Source: JBBQSN01 sp963825505 (lineage in GTDB: Bacteria > Actinomycetota > Actinomycetes > Actinomycetales > CAWJMD01). From it: 64,000 nucleotides of DNA. Below the pieces are notes generated by a model. That model searched no databases. It saw only the letters and a list, made by a program, of their open reading frames with translations, and was not told the DNA's origin. Of the stretch, positions 1 to 8,067 are shown piece by piece (the first letter of the stretch is position 1; each line of letters begins with the position of its first letter). Position numbers and translations under genes: made by a program. Where the stretch lies: positions 1-64,000 of the forward strand of contig CAWGTL010000024.1 of the NCBI GenBank assembly GCA_963825505.1, read 5' to 3'.

Positions 1-25
1 GTACGCACTGCTTCCGCCGCCGGCC

Positions 26-85
26 GCCGGGTCGCGTCCTCCTTCGACTGCTTCGCTTGACGTCTTCAGGAGAACGCGACCCGGC
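26..85. repeat. Inverted repeat upstream of rsmG
   Basis: Arms at 26-43 and 68-85 are complementary over 18 bases with one mismatch; the inner 12 bases of each arm (26-37 and 74-85) pair perfectly. The loop is 24 bases and no T-tract follows. The window opens inside this intergenic region; in relatives the gene to the left would be jag. It may be a rho-independent-like terminator or a structured spacer in front of parS. I see no convincing coding frame in 1-141. Confidence 0.55.
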
Positions 86-109
86 GTCCTGCTCTCCTCC
101 CTCCCCGAC

Positions 110-123
110 GTTTCACGTGAAAC
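110..123. promoter_or_regulatory. parS: parS centromere site (perfect)
   Basis: GTTTCACGTGAAAC is a perfect 14-base palindrome identical to the bacterial parS core bound by ParB/Spo0J. It lies 18 bases ahead of the rsmG start and 2 kb from parB. ParB loads here, spreads as a CTP-dependent clamp and directs origin segregation with ParA. Confidence 0.95.
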
Positions 124-141
124 ACACTCCGGAGCCACCCC

Positions 142-810
142 GTGACCCACCCTGACCTCCCCGACCTCGAGCCGGTCGCCGACGGCGTCCTCGACGGCGT
201 CTTCGGGGAGCAGGTGGGGCTCGCCCGGCGGTTCGCCGTGCACCTGGCGACGAGCGGGGTGGAGCGCGGGCTGATCGGACCGCGGGAGGTGCCGCGGTTG
301 TGGACCCGGCACGTGCTGAACTGCGCGGTGCTGGGCGAGCTGGTGCCGCAGGGCGCGACGGTGGTCGACGTGGGGAGCGGGGCGGGGCTGCCGGGGATCG
401 CCGTGGCGCTGGCGCGGCCGGACCTCGAGGTCACGCTGGTGGAGCCGCTGGAGCGGCGGACCACCTGGCTGTCCGAGGTGGTCGAGGACCTCGGTATCGG
501 CGTGCGGGTGGTGCGCGGTCGGGCCGAGGAGGTCGCGGGAACCGTTGCGGGGCAGGTGGTCACGGCGCGGGCGGTGGCGGCGCTGGACAAGCTCGCCCGG
601 TGGAGCCTGCCGCTGGTGGAGCCGGGCGGCCAGGTGCTCGCCATCAAGGGACGCAGCGCGGACGAGGAGCTCGCCGGGGCGCGGGCGGCGCTGCGGCGGC
701 GTGGCGTGGTCGAGGACGCCGTGCTGAGCTGCGGCGAGCGGTGGCTGGCGGTGCCGACCACGGTGGTGCGCCTCCGGGTCGGCGCGGCCGGCGGACGCCG
801 AGGGCGCTGA
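142..810 (+). CDS. rsmG: 16S rRNA (guanine-N7)-methyltransferase RsmG
   Basis: RsmG (GidB) uses S-adenosylmethionine to methylate N7 of a guanine in the 530 loop of 16S rRNA; loss in actinobacteria gives low-level streptomycin resistance. The 222-residue length is typical. The SAM-binding glycine motif VDVGSGAGLPG lies at about residues 75-85 and follows the family stretch TRHVLNC. The GTG start at 142 has GGAG eight bases upstream. It is the first complete gene of the rsmG-parA-parB set found beside oriC, 66 bases ahead of parA and in the same direction. Confidence 0.95.
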   Translation: MTHPDLPDLEPVADGVLDGVFGEQVGLARRFAVHLATSGVERGLIGPREVPRLWTRHVLNCAVLGELVPQGATVVDVGSGAGLPGIAVALARPDLEVTLVEPLERRTTWLSEVVEDLGIGVRVVRGRAEEVAGTVAGQVVTARAVAALDKLARWSLPLVEPGGQVLAIKGRSADEELAGARAALRRRGVVEDAVLSCGERWLAVPTTVVRLRVGAAGGRRGR

Positions 811-876
811 CCGGAGCGGTCCGGTGCTGCGACTACGCTGACGACCGCCCGCTGACACCGTCCCGGAAGGACGCCC

Positions 877-2082
877 GTGCTCTCCCAGATCACCGCCGGC
901 TCGGTCACCCCCGGGCTCGGCTGGCCGGTCGTCGACGCCGCGGCGAGCCCCACCCCCGTCGGGTGGCAGGGACTGGGCGGCAGCCCTGTTCCCCGTGAGA
1001 CCACGGGCGCCGGCACGGCCCCATCGGCGCAGGACGCGGTCCCGTCCGCCGCCGACGTGCTGGTTCCACGTGAAACACCGACCGACGCCGCCACCGCCGA
1101 CACCGCGGACGACGAGACCGTGGACGACGACGCCCTGGACGAGCTCGACCGCGCGGAGCTGGCCAGCTCGATCCCCGAGGTCGACGACAGCACGCCGTTG
1201 ATGCAGGAGATCGCCGAGAACGCCCGCCGCCGGATCGCCCTGCGGGGCAGGCGGTTCCCGCCGCCGGTGCGCACGCGGGTGATGACGGTGGCGAACCAGA
1301 AGGGGGGCGTCGGCAAGACCACGTCGACGGTCAACCTCGCAGCGGCGCTGGCCCAGGCCGGCCTCAACGTGCTCGTGCTCGACAACGACCCCCAGGGCAA
1401 CGCGTCCACCGCGCTCGGGATCGACCACCGTGCCGGCACCCCCGGTCTGTACGAGGTGCTGGTCGAGGGCGCCGCGCTCGCCGACGTCGTGCAGCAGTGC
1501 CCCGACGTGCCCAACCTGTGGTGCGCACCGGCCACCATCGACCTGGCCGGCGCGGAGATCGAGCTGGTGCCGATGGTCGCGCGCGAGACCCGGCTGCGGA
1601 ACGCCGTGCAGGCGTACCTCGCGCAGCGCGACGCGCAGGAGCTGCCCCGGTTCGACTACGTGCTGGTGGACTGCCCGCCCAGCCTCGGCCTGCTGACGGT
1701 GAACGCCTTCGCCGTGGCGCAGGAGGTGCTGATCCCGATCCAGTGCGAGTACTACGCGCTGGAGGGCCTCAGCCAGCTGCTGAAGAACATCGAGCTGATC
1801 AAGGCGCACCTCAACCCCACGCTCGAGGTCTCGACCATCCTGCTGACCATGTTCGACGGCCGGACCCGGCTCGCGGCCGAGGTCGCCGACGAGGTCCGCA
1901 CCCACTTCCCCGAGACCGTGCTGCGCACCACCGTCCCGCGCTCGGTGCGCATCTCCGAGGCGCCGAGCCACGGTCAGACCGTGATGACGTACGACCCGGG
2001 CTCCAGCGGGGCCCTGTCCTACCTGTCCGCCGCGCAGGAGATCGCCGAGCGCGGCGCCGCCCCGAAGGAGACGTCGCAGTGA
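877..2082 (+). CDS. parA: Chromosome-partitioning ATPase ParA
   Basis: ParA is a deviant-Walker P-loop ATPase that forms a nucleoid-bound gradient and pulls ParB-parS complexes apart. KGGVGKTT, the signature Walker A with its N-terminal lysine, is at residues 142-149. DNDPQGNAS and the Walker B region VLVDCPPSLG follow. The C-terminal 260 residues are ordinary. The N-terminal extension of about 138 residues is Ala/Asp/Pro-rich and low in complexity, and contains two VPRET pentapeptides (residues 38-42 and 63-67) whose codons are parS-like sites. The GTG start at 877 has GGAAGGA immediately upstream. The stop overlaps the parB start as GTGA. Confidence 0.95.
   Translation: MLSQITAGSVTPGLGWPVVDAAASPTPVGWQGLGGSPVPRETTGAGTAPSAQDAVPSAADVLVPRETPTDAATADTADDETVDDDALDELDRAELASSIPEVDDSTPLMQEIAENARRRIALRGRRFPPPVRTRVMTVANQKGGVGKTTSTVNLAAALAQAGLNVLVLDNDPQGNASTALGIDHRAGTPGLYEVLVEGAALADVVQQCPDVPNLWCAPATIDLAGAEIELVPMVARETRLRNAVQAYLAQRDAQELPRFDYVLVDCPPSLGLLTVNAFAVAQEVLIPIQCEYYALEGLSQLLKNIELIKAHLNPTLEVSTILLTMFDGRTRLAAEVADEVRTHFPETVLRTTVPRSVRISEAPSHGQTVMTYDPGSSGALSYLSAAQEIAERGAAPKETSQ
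988..1001. promoter_or_regulatory. parS: Degenerate parS-like site inside parA
   Basis: GTTCCCCGTGAGAC differs from the parS palindrome at three of 14 positions and is read as V-P-R-E-T in parA. It may be a decayed copy or a weak ParB site. The stronger coding copy lies 62 bases downstream. Confidence 0.45.
1063..1076. promoter_or_regulatory. parS: parS site inside parA
   Basis: GTTCCACGTGAAAC matches the parS palindrome at 13 of 14 positions. It encodes V-P-R-E-T (residues 63-67) in the low-complexity N-terminal extension of ParA. Several actinobacterial ParA proteins carry a similar V(S/P)RET stretch for the same reason, so this is very likely a functional coding parS. Confidence 0.88.
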
Positions 2083-3137
2083 CCGAGAAGAAGCGCGGCC
2101 TGGGCCGTGGCCTGGGCGCCCTGATCCCCAGTGGCGCCGAGCGGACCACGGGCGAGCGTCCGGTCGACGTGTTCTTCCCCGGGGCTGCGACCCAGGTCGC
2201 CCAGCCGCCGGTCGAGGGCGACGGCACGCAGGATCCCACCCCGCCCGACGTCGCGGTGGGGGAGCCGGCGCCGACCGACCTGCTGCCCGTGCCGGGCGCC
2301 ACCTTCGCCGAGCTGCCGGTCGGGCAGATCGTGCCGAACCCGCGCCAGCCCCGCACGGTCTTCGACGAGGACGCCCTGGCCGAGCTGGTGCACTCGGTGC
2401 GCGAGATCGGCGTGCTGCAGCCGGTGGTGGTCCGCAGGATCGAGGCGCCCGCCGGGTCCGACGGCGAGGACGGCCCGCGCTACGAGCTGGTGATGGGGGA
2501 GCGCCGCTGGCGCGCCACCCAGGAGGCCGGGCTGGCCACGATCCCGGCGATCGTGCGCGACACCGCCGACGACGACCTGTTGCGCGACGCGCTGCTGGAG
2601 AACCTGCACCGCAGCGAGCTGAACCCGCTCGAGGAGGCCGCGGCGTACGCCCAGCTGCTCGAGGACTTCGGCTGCACCCACGACGAGCTGGCCTCCCGGA
2701 TCGGTCGCTCCCGCCCGCAGATCTCGAACACGATCCGGCTGCTCAACCTGCCGCCGCTGGTGCAGCGTCGGGTGGGAGCCGGGGTGCTGTCCGCCGGCCA
2801 CGCCCGTGCCCTGCTCGGCCTGGCCGACGGCGGGGCGATGGAGCGGCTGGCCCAGCGGATCGTGGCCGAGGGGCTCTCGGTGCGCACCACCGAGGAGGTG
2901 GTGGCCCTCGGCGGTGACGACGAGCGTCCGGTGCGGCGCCGTCGGGCGTCCGCAGGCTCCCGCCACGAGGCCCTCGACGACCTCGCCGGCCGGCTGTCGG
3001 ACCGGTTCGACACCCGGGTCAAGATCGCCCTGGGTGCCAAGAAGGGCCGCCTCACGGTCGACTTCGCCTCTGTCGACGACCTCAATCGGATCCTCGCCGT
3101 GCTCGCGCCGGACGAGAAGGGGCTGTTCCGCAACTGA
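2079..3137 (+). CDS. parB: Chromosome-partitioning protein ParB (CTPase clamp)
   Basis: ParB binds parS, hydrolyses CTP and slides as a clamp to build the segregation complex. The 352-residue protein opens with KRGLGRGLGALI, the ParA-interacting segment. A Pro/Thr/Gly linker leads to the ParB N-terminal domain, with NPRQPR at about residue 87 and the CTP-binding GERRWRA at residues 140-146. A helix-turn-helix core (around SRIGRSRPQISNTIRLL) and a C-terminal dimerisation segment follow. GTG 2079 overlaps the parA stop; GAAGGAG lies eight bases upstream. It ends 50 bases from the convergent ddl. Confidence 0.96.
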   Translation: MTEKKRGLGRGLGALIPSGAERTTGERPVDVFFPGAATQVAQPPVEGDGTQDPTPPDVAVGEPAPTDLLPVPGATFAELPVGQIVPNPRQPRTVFDEDALAELVHSVREIGVLQPVVVRRIEAPAGSDGEDGPRYELVMGERRWRATQEAGLATIPAIVRDTADDDLLRDALLENLHRSELNPLEEAAAYAQLLEDFGCTHDELASRIGRSRPQISNTIRLLNLPPLVQRRVGAGVLSAGHARALLGLADGGAMERLAQRIVAEGLSVRTTEEVVALGGDDERPVRRRRASAGSRHEALDDLAGRLSDRFDTRVKIALGAKKGRLTVDFASVDDLNRILAVLAPDEKGLFRN

Positions 3138-3187
3138 CACGCACTGGTTGGAAAGCGAGATCCGCTGTGCCGCAAAGGTTCTCGGCT

Positions 3188-4174
3188 TCAGCGAGCGCGT
3201 TCCCGAGCGGCGTCGACGATGCCCCGGTACAGCTGGGGCAGGTCGAGGCCGGCAGCCGCGGCCGCCTGGGGCAGGAGCGAGGTCTCGGTCATGCCCGGGG
3301 CGACGTTGACCTCGAGGAACCACGGCTCCGGCCCGTCGTCCTGGCCGGGGCTGACGATGACGTCGGTGCGAGACAGGTCGCGCAGGCCGAGCGTGCTGTG
3401 CACCCGGACGGCCAGGTCGGCGAGGGCGGCGGCGGTCGCGTCCGGTAACCGCGCCGGGGCGAAGTACTCGGTGCCGCCTGCTGTGTACCGGGCGTCGTAG
3501 TCGTACGCCCTTCCGCCAGTGACGATCTCGACCGCCGGCAGCGCACGCGGGCCGTCCCCGGTGTCGACGACCGACACCGCCACCTCGGTGCCGGCGACCG
3601 CCCGCTGCACCAGGGCGACGTCGCCGTACGCGAAGCAGCCGACCATGGCGCGCGGCAGCTCACCGGCGTCGGCGACGGTGGCGACCCCGAGGGCGGAGCC
3701 GCCGCGAGCCGGCTTCACCACGAGCGGCAACCCGATCCGCCCGACGAGCGCGGTCAGCACCTCGGACGCACCGAGCTCGCGGAACAGGCTGTGCGGCAAC
3801 GACACCGAGTCAGGCACCCGGATCCCCGCCCGTCCGACGAGGTCGTTCGCCGTCGGTTTGTCGAAGGCCCGGCGGCAGGCCGCGGCGTCGGCGCCGACGT
3901 AGGGGACGCCGACCACGTCGAGGACGTCGCGCACGGAACCGTCCTCGCCGGTCGCGCCGTGCAGGAGCGGCCAGACCAGGTCGGGACGGTCGGACCGCAG
4001 CCGGTCGAGCAGCCCGGCGTCGAGGTCGCTCTCGAGCACCTCGCAGCCCGACTCGCGCAGGGCGTCGGCGACCCGCCGGCCGGATCGGAGGGACACCTCG
4101 CGCTCGTGCGACAGCCCCCCGGCCAGCACCAGGACCCGCGGGGCCTCGGACCGGCTCCGAGCTGCAGCACTCAC
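3188..4174 (-). CDS. ddl: D-alanine--D-alanine ligase (ATP-grasp)
   Basis: ATP-dependent ligase predicted to join two D-alanines for peptidoglycan precursors in the cytoplasm. The 328-residue protein has the N-terminal substrate motif LHGATGEDGSV, the ATP-grasp lysine region LPLVVKPARGGSALGV, and the C-terminal FLEVNVAPGMTETSLLP that supplies metal and substrate ligands. GTG 4174 overlaps the stop of the upstream aminotransferase as GTGA, so translation is coupled. A second ddl elsewhere cannot be excluded: this copy, next to the ParB locus, is diverged, and a ligase for another D-Ala-D-X or dipeptide product is possible. Confidence 0.85.
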   Translation of the reverse strand: MSAAARSRSEAPRVLVLAGGLSHEREVSLRSGRRVADALRESGCEVLESDLDAGLLDRLRSDRPDLVWPLLHGATGEDGSVRDVLDVVGVPYVGADAAACRRAFDKPTANDLVGRAGIRVPDSVSLPHSLFRELGASEVLTALVGRIGLPLVVKPARGGSALGVATVADAGELPRAMVGCFAYGDVALVQRAVAGTEVAVSVVDTGDGPRALPAVEIVTGGRAYDYDARYTAGGTEYFAPARLPDATAAALADLAVRVHSTLGLRDLSRTDVIVSPGQDDGPEPWFLEVNVAPGMTETSLLPQAAAAAGLDLPQLYRGIVDAARERAR

Positions 4175-5487
4175 GCGAGATCCGGTGCGGGAGAACGGAC
4201 CTGCGGGTCGCTGCCCGCAGCGTGCAGGGCGTCGGCCCCGAAGGTCTCCAGCAGCTCGAGCTCGGCGTCGACCACTCCCGCGAGGCGACGCACGCCCTCG
4301 ACGATGCGCTCCGGCGGCGGGTAGCAGAACGACAGGCGCAGGTGGCTGCGACCGGCGTCGCCGTCGCTGCCCTCGGCGTAGAACGCCGTGCCGGGGACGT
4401 AGGCCACCCGGGCGGTGACGGCGCGCGGCAGCATCGCCTGGGCGTCCAGGCCCTCCGGGAGCCCCGCCCACACGTAGAAGCCGCCGTGCGGCACCGTCCA
4501 GGTCGCACCGGGCAGGTGGGTGGCGAGCGCGTCGACCAGGGCGTCGCGCCGCTCGCGGTAGAGCTCGCGGTACAGCTTGATCTGGTGCCGCCAGTCGTGG
4601 CCGGCCAGGTAGCGGTGGATCGCCATCTGCGAGAACGAGGAGGGGCACAGGATCGCCGACTCGGAGGCCAGCACGAGCTTGTCGCGCACCGCGTGCGGCG
4701 CGGCCGCCCAGCCGACCCGCAGCCCGGGCGCGAAGGTCTTGGAGAACGAGCCGAGGTAGACCACGCCCTCGTCGTCCATCGAGCGCAGCGCCGGCAGCGG
4801 CTCGGAGTCGAACCCCAGCAGCCCGTAGGGGTTGTCCTCGAGCACGAGCACGCCGTGGCGGCGGGCCACCTCGAGCACGCGCGGGCGCCGCTCGAGCGAG
4901 AGCGTGACGCCGGCCGGGTTGTGGAAGTTCGGGACGGTGTACAGCAGCTTCACGGTGCGGCCGGCGGCGTGCAGCGCGGTGAGGGTGCGGTCGAGGGCGT
5001 CCGGGTCGAGCCCGTCGTCGTCCATCGGGGTGTGGACGACCTCGGCCTGGTAGGCGCGGAACACCCCGAGAGCGCCGACGTAGCTGGGGGCCTCGGCGAC
5101 CACGACGTCACCGGGGTCGCAGAACACCCGGGTGACCAGGTCGAGGGCCTGCTGGGAGCCGGTGGTGACCACGACGTCGTCGGCGTGCGCGCTGATGCCC
5201 TCCTCGGCCATGACCGCGCAGATCGCCTCGCGCAGCGCGGGGTCACCCTGCCCGGAGCCGTACTGCAGGGCCGTCGCGCCGGCGCCGGCGACGAGGTCGT
5301 GCACCACCTGGGCCACGGCGTCCATCGGCAGCGCGGTGAGGTTGGGCATCCCGCCGGCGAGGGAGACCACCTCGGGCCGGCTGGCGACCGCGAACAGCGC
5401 GCGGATCTGGGACGCTGACATGCCGCGGGTGCGGGCGGCGTAGCGGTCGGACCACCGGTCCAGCGTGGTGCCGCGGACCTCGTCCAC
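4171..5487 (-). CDS. PLP-dependent class I/II aminotransferase
   Basis: Fold-type I aminotransferase of the LysN / MocR-catalytic-domain group, without the N-terminal GntR helix-turn-helix of true MocR regulators. The Schiff-base lysine is K250 in SFSKTFAPGLRVGW. Other family marks are SLAGGMPN near the N-terminus, TGSQQALDL, VPNFHNPAG (substrate asparagine) and LRLSFCYP (carboxylate arginine). It is 438 residues. The chosen GTG at 5487 has AGGGAGG about ten bases upstream; longer readings have no ribosome-binding site. Coupling to ddl suggests a link to amino-acid supply for the cell wall, but the substrate is not visible from sequence. Confidence 0.88.
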   Translation of the reverse strand: MDEVRGTTLDRWSDRYAARTRGMSASQIRALFAVASRPEVVSLAGGMPNLTALPMDAVAQVVHDLVAGAGATALQYGSGQGDPALREAICAVMAEEGISAHADDVVVTTGSQQALDLVTRVFCDPGDVVVAEAPSYVGALGVFRAYQAEVVHTPMDDDGLDPDALDRTLTALHAAGRTVKLLYTVPNFHNPAGVTLSLERRPRVLEVARRHGVLVLEDNPYGLLGFDSEPLPALRSMDDEGVVYLGSFSKTFAPGLRVGWAAAPHAVRDKLVLASESAILCPSSFSQMAIHRYLAGHDWRHQIKLYRELYRERRDALVDALATHLPGATWTVPHGGFYVWAGLPEGLDAQAMLPRAVTARVAYVPGTAFYAEGSDGDAGRSHLRLSFCYPPPERIVEGVRRLAGVVDAELELLETFGADALHAAGSDPQVRSPAPDLA

Positions 5488-5523
5488 CGCCTGCTGCCCT
5501 CCCTGGTGGGTGCCCGACGCCGC

Positions 5524-5529
5524 TAGGAT
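5524..5529 (+). promoter_or_regulatory. Candidate -10 element
   Basis: TAGGAT lies in the 73-base divergent gap between the aminotransferase and the small membrane peptide. It is followed by a 31-base leader containing CAGGGA ahead of ATG 5561, so this would be a led transcript rather than a leaderless one. Confidence 0.4.
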
Positions 5530-5560
5530 GGGGGACGCCGGCTCGTGCAGGGAGTGTGAC

Positions 5561-5698
5561 ATGAAGGTGCTTCGCCCGGTCCTGGTGGGGCTGGGTGTCG
5601 GCGCGGCGGTGGCGTTCGTCATCGCGCTGCTGAGCCCGCGACGGCTCGACGTCGACGACACCTCGGGCTTCGACGCCACCGGCACCCCTCGCTCGTGA
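5561..5698 (+). CDS. Small single-pass membrane protein (45 aa)
   Basis: A 45-residue protein with a basic N-terminus (MKVLRP), one hydrophobic helix at about residues 7-24, then LLSPRR and an acidic, Thr/Ser-rich tail. ATG 5561 follows GGGAG by seven bases. Its stop overlaps the GTG of the GNAT gene as GTGA, so the two are translationally coupled. I do not recognise the family. The arginine pair after the helix suggests the short tail is cytoplasmic. It is absent from many ORF predictions because of its size, but the start signal and coupling support it. Confidence 0.7.
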   Translation: MKVLRPVLVGLGVGAAVAFVIALLSPRRLDVDDTSGFDATGTPRS

Positions 5699-6339
5699 GC
5701 CGCCGCCTGGCGCCGCTGACCCTCGACACCGTCGCGGACCTGCCCCCGCCGTGCCGGTCCTGCGTGGCCTGGGAGCTCGACCCCGTGGCCGCCCGGGTGG
5801 CCGCCCGGGCCGGGGGCGTCGAGCTGGAGAAGGAGTCGTGGCTGTCGTCGGTGCTGCTGGAGTGGGGCAGCTGCGGCCGGATCGCCTACGTCGACGACGA
5901 GCCGGTCGGCTTCGTCACCTACGCCCCGCCCCAGTTCGTCCCCCGGGCCACCGCGTTCCCCACCTCGCCGGTGTCGGCCGACGCCGTGGTGCTGATGACC
6001 GGGGGCGTGCAGCCGGTGCACCGCGGGGGCGGGATCGCCCGGATGCTCCTGCAGGGGGCCGCCAAGGACCTCACCCGCCGCGGGGTGCGGGCGATCGAGG
6101 CGTTCGGCACCACCGACTCCACCGAGCAGGCGATCGGCGCCACCCGGGGCGACCCGCGCGGCTGCCTGGTGCCGGCCGACCTGCTGCTGTCGGTGGGGTT
6201 CAAGACCGTGCGCCCGCACCGCCGCACGCCCCGGCTGCGGCTCGACCTGCGCACCGCGCTGTCGTGGCGCGAGGACGTCGAGCACGCGCTGGAGAAGATC
6301 CTCGGCACCGTGCGGGTGCCCGCGCTGGCGTCGGGCTGA
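5695..6339 (+). CDS. GNAT-family N-acetyltransferase
   Basis: The 214-residue protein has the acetyl-CoA-binding loop HRGGGIARML at about residues 105-114, preceded by the beta-strand that ends GGVQPV. A CRSC motif near residue 20 (PPPCRSCVAWELDP) is unusual and could bind metal. Proteins of this type sit beside cwlM/parB in several actinobacteria. The acceptor is unknown. GTG 5695 overlaps the stop of the preceding small membrane gene. It converges on the cwlM homologue, which ends 32 bases away. Confidence 0.82.
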   Translation: MSRRLAPLTLDTVADLPPPCRSCVAWELDPVAARVAARAGGVELEKESWLSSVLLEWGSCGRIAYVDDEPVGFVTYAPPQFVPRATAFPTSPVSADAVVLMTGGVQPVHRGGGIARMLLQGAAKDLTRRGVRAIEAFGTTDSTEQAIGATRGDPRGCLVPADLLLSVGFKTVRPHRRTPRLRLDLRTALSWREDVEHALEKILGTVRVPALASG

Positions 6340-6371
6340 CGATCCGGGACACCCGACCAGGCGGACGGAGC

Positions 6372-7541
6372 TCAGCCGCGCGGTGGCGGACCCGCGGCTG
6401 ACATCGCCATCACGTCGTCGATCCGCAGCGTGCCGGTGGTCCAGTCCTGCTGCTCGGTGAGGAACATCCGCTGGACGGCCGCGAGCAGGCCCTCGGCGAC
6501 GGTGTCGCGGAACGCCGGGTCCGCCAGCCGGCGGGCGTCGTCGGGGCTGCTGAGGTACCCGACCTCGACCTGGACGGCGGGCATCGAGGTGACCCGGAGC
6601 AGCTCCCAGGTGCGCGGGTGGGAGCGGCAGTCGACCAGGCCGGTGCGCACCACGACCTCGCGCTGCACCAGCTCCGCCAGCCGCTGACCGGGGCCGGAGG
6701 CCGTGAACGGGTCGTGGCCGCCCCAGAAGTAGGTGGCCAGGCCCTCCGGACGGGCGCCGGTGTGCCGGCCACCGGTGGAGCTGTCGCAGTGCAGGGAGAC
6801 GAAGACGTCGGCGTCGACCCGCCCGGCCAGCTCGGCCCGCGCGCGCCCGGTGGGCGACTGGTGCTCGCCGCGGGTCAGCACGGCGGTGACGCCGGTGGCC
6901 TGCAGCCGGCCCTCGAGCCGGCGGGCGAGGTCGAGCACGACGGTGGCCTCGTCCAGGCCGTGCCCGGTGTGGCCGGTGTCGGACCCGCCGTGACCGGGGT
7001 CGATGACGACGACCTTGCCGACCAGGCTGGAGCCGGTGGAGCGCACCCGGTCGCGCTCGCGCAGGGCGGCGGCGTTGCCGCCGGCGACGGTGCGGCTGAG
7101 CTGGGCCAGGGCGCGCAGCGTGTCGGGCCCGCAGGTGCCGTCCGGCCGCAGGCCCACGCCCCGCTGCAGCTCGCGCAGGCCGCGCTCGGTGTCGGGCCCG
7201 AACCAGCCGTCGGCGCGACCGGAGAACACCCCCAGCCGCAGCAGCTGGCGCTGCAGCTGGAGCACGTCGTCGCCGAACTGCAGGTGGCCGGGCACGTGCC
7301 GCAGGATCCGGTCGCCGATCCGCCACCGCGCGGCGTCGAGCGCCCGGGCGGTGTCGGGGCCGACGACGCCGTCGGAGTTCAGCCCGCGGTCCTGCTGGAA
7401 GGCGCGCACCGCGAGCTGGAGGTCGTGGTCGAACGCCTCGGGCCGCTCGCCGGGGCACGCGTGCCCGAGCTCGACGAGCTGACGGCGCACGGCCAGCACC
7501 CGGGGGCCGGCGTCGCCGTGTCGCAGCAGGAGGTCGTCCAC
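6372..7541 (-). CDS. cwlM: N-acetylmuramoyl-L-alanine amidase homologue CwlM
   Basis: Two N-terminal peptidoglycan-binding domains (RAFQQDRGL...DGVVGPDTARAL and FGPDTERGLRELQ...DGTCGPDTLRAL) precede an Amidase_3 domain. There is no signal peptide, as in mycobacterial CwlM, a cytoplasmic PknB substrate that activates MurA. Unlike that protein, zinc-ligand candidates are kept: H in DPGHGG, E in LDEATVVLDLA, H in SLHCDSS, and the catalytic E of VEVGYLS. Start choice: GTG 7541 gives VDDLLLRHGDAG, which aligns with the family N-terminus; an in-frame GTG at 7598 would add 19 low-complexity residues and has only a weak ribosome-binding site. Last gene of the trxB-trxA-cwlM run. Confidence 0.88.
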   Translation of the reverse strand: MDDLLLRHGDAGPRVLAVRRQLVELGHACPGERPEAFDHDLQLAVRAFQQDRGLNSDGVVGPDTARALDAARWRIGDRILRHVPGHLQFGDDVLQLQRQLLRLGVFSGRADGWFGPDTERGLRELQRGVGLRPDGTCGPDTLRALAQLSRTVAGGNAAALRERDRVRSTGSSLVGKVVVIDPGHGGSDTGHTGHGLDEATVVLDLARRLEGRLQATGVTAVLTRGEHQSPTGRARAELAGRVDADVFVSLHCDSSTGGRHTGARPEGLATYFWGGHDPFTASGPGQRLAELVQREVVVRTGLVDCRSHPRTWELLRVTSMPAVQVEVGYLSSPDDARRLADPAFRDTVAEGLLAAVQRMFLTEQQDWTTGTLRIDDVMAMSAAGPPPRG

Positions 7542-7623
7542 GGCGTTCTGCCTACCAGACGGCGGGCGGTCCGGCAGCCCCGGACCGCCCGTCGTCACGT
7601 CCGTTCAGCGCCCTCGGCCGCTC

Positions 7624-7953
7624 TCAGCCCAGGAAGTCGGCGAGCTCGCGGACGAGCACGGGCTTGGGCCGCGCGCCCTCGATCCGCTTGACGACCTCGC
7701 CGCCGGAGTACACGTTCAGCGTGGGGATCGACAGGATGCCGTACTGGCTGGCGATCTTCGGGTTCTCGTCGGTGTTGACCTTGACCACGGTGATCTTGTC
7801 GGCGTGCTCGGTGGCCAGCTCCTCCAGGATCGGGGCGACCTGGCGGCACGGGCCGCACCACGGCGCCCAGAAGTCGACCAGCACCGGGCCCTGCGCCTGC
7901 AGCACGTCGGTGTCGAAGCTGGCGTCGGTGACGTCCTTGATGTTCGCGGCCAT
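7624..7953 (-). CDS. trxA: Thioredoxin
   Basis: Cytoplasmic disulfide reductase of 109 residues, the standard length. The redox motif WCGPC is at residues 32-36, followed by the conserved cis-proline region SIPTLNVY. ATG 7953 has GGAAGGACCGAGGA upstream. It lies 114 bases downstream of trxB on the same strand; TrxB should reduce it with NADPH. It belongs to the conserved sigM-trxB-trxA-cwlM arrangement, which in mycobacteria and streptomycetes couples oxidative stress to envelope functions. Confidence 0.96.
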   Translation of the reverse strand: MAANIKDVTDASFDTDVLQAQGPVLVDFWAPWCGPCRQVAPILEELATEHADKITVVKVNTDENPKIASQYGILSIPTLNVYSGGEVVKRIEGARPKPVLVRELADFLG

Positions 7954-8067
7954 GGGGGTGTCCTCGGTCCTTCCGGGGTTCGTGCTCGGGGATGGCGGGT
8001 CGTGCTGCTGGGTGGTGCTGGTTCGTGTGCTGGGTGGGCGTGCTGCTGAGTGTGCGTCGGGGGTCCG

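Noticed and set aside
66..1538. 490-residue open frame on the minus strand across rsmG and parA
   Set aside because: It is antisense to two well-conserved genes, is rich in Ser/Arg/Thr as expected of a GC-rich shadow frame, and resembles no protein.
4171..7458. Single 1095-residue minus-strand frame
   Set aside because: Only its last 438 residues are an aminotransferase. The rest is the out-of-frame shadow of the cwlM and GNAT genes.
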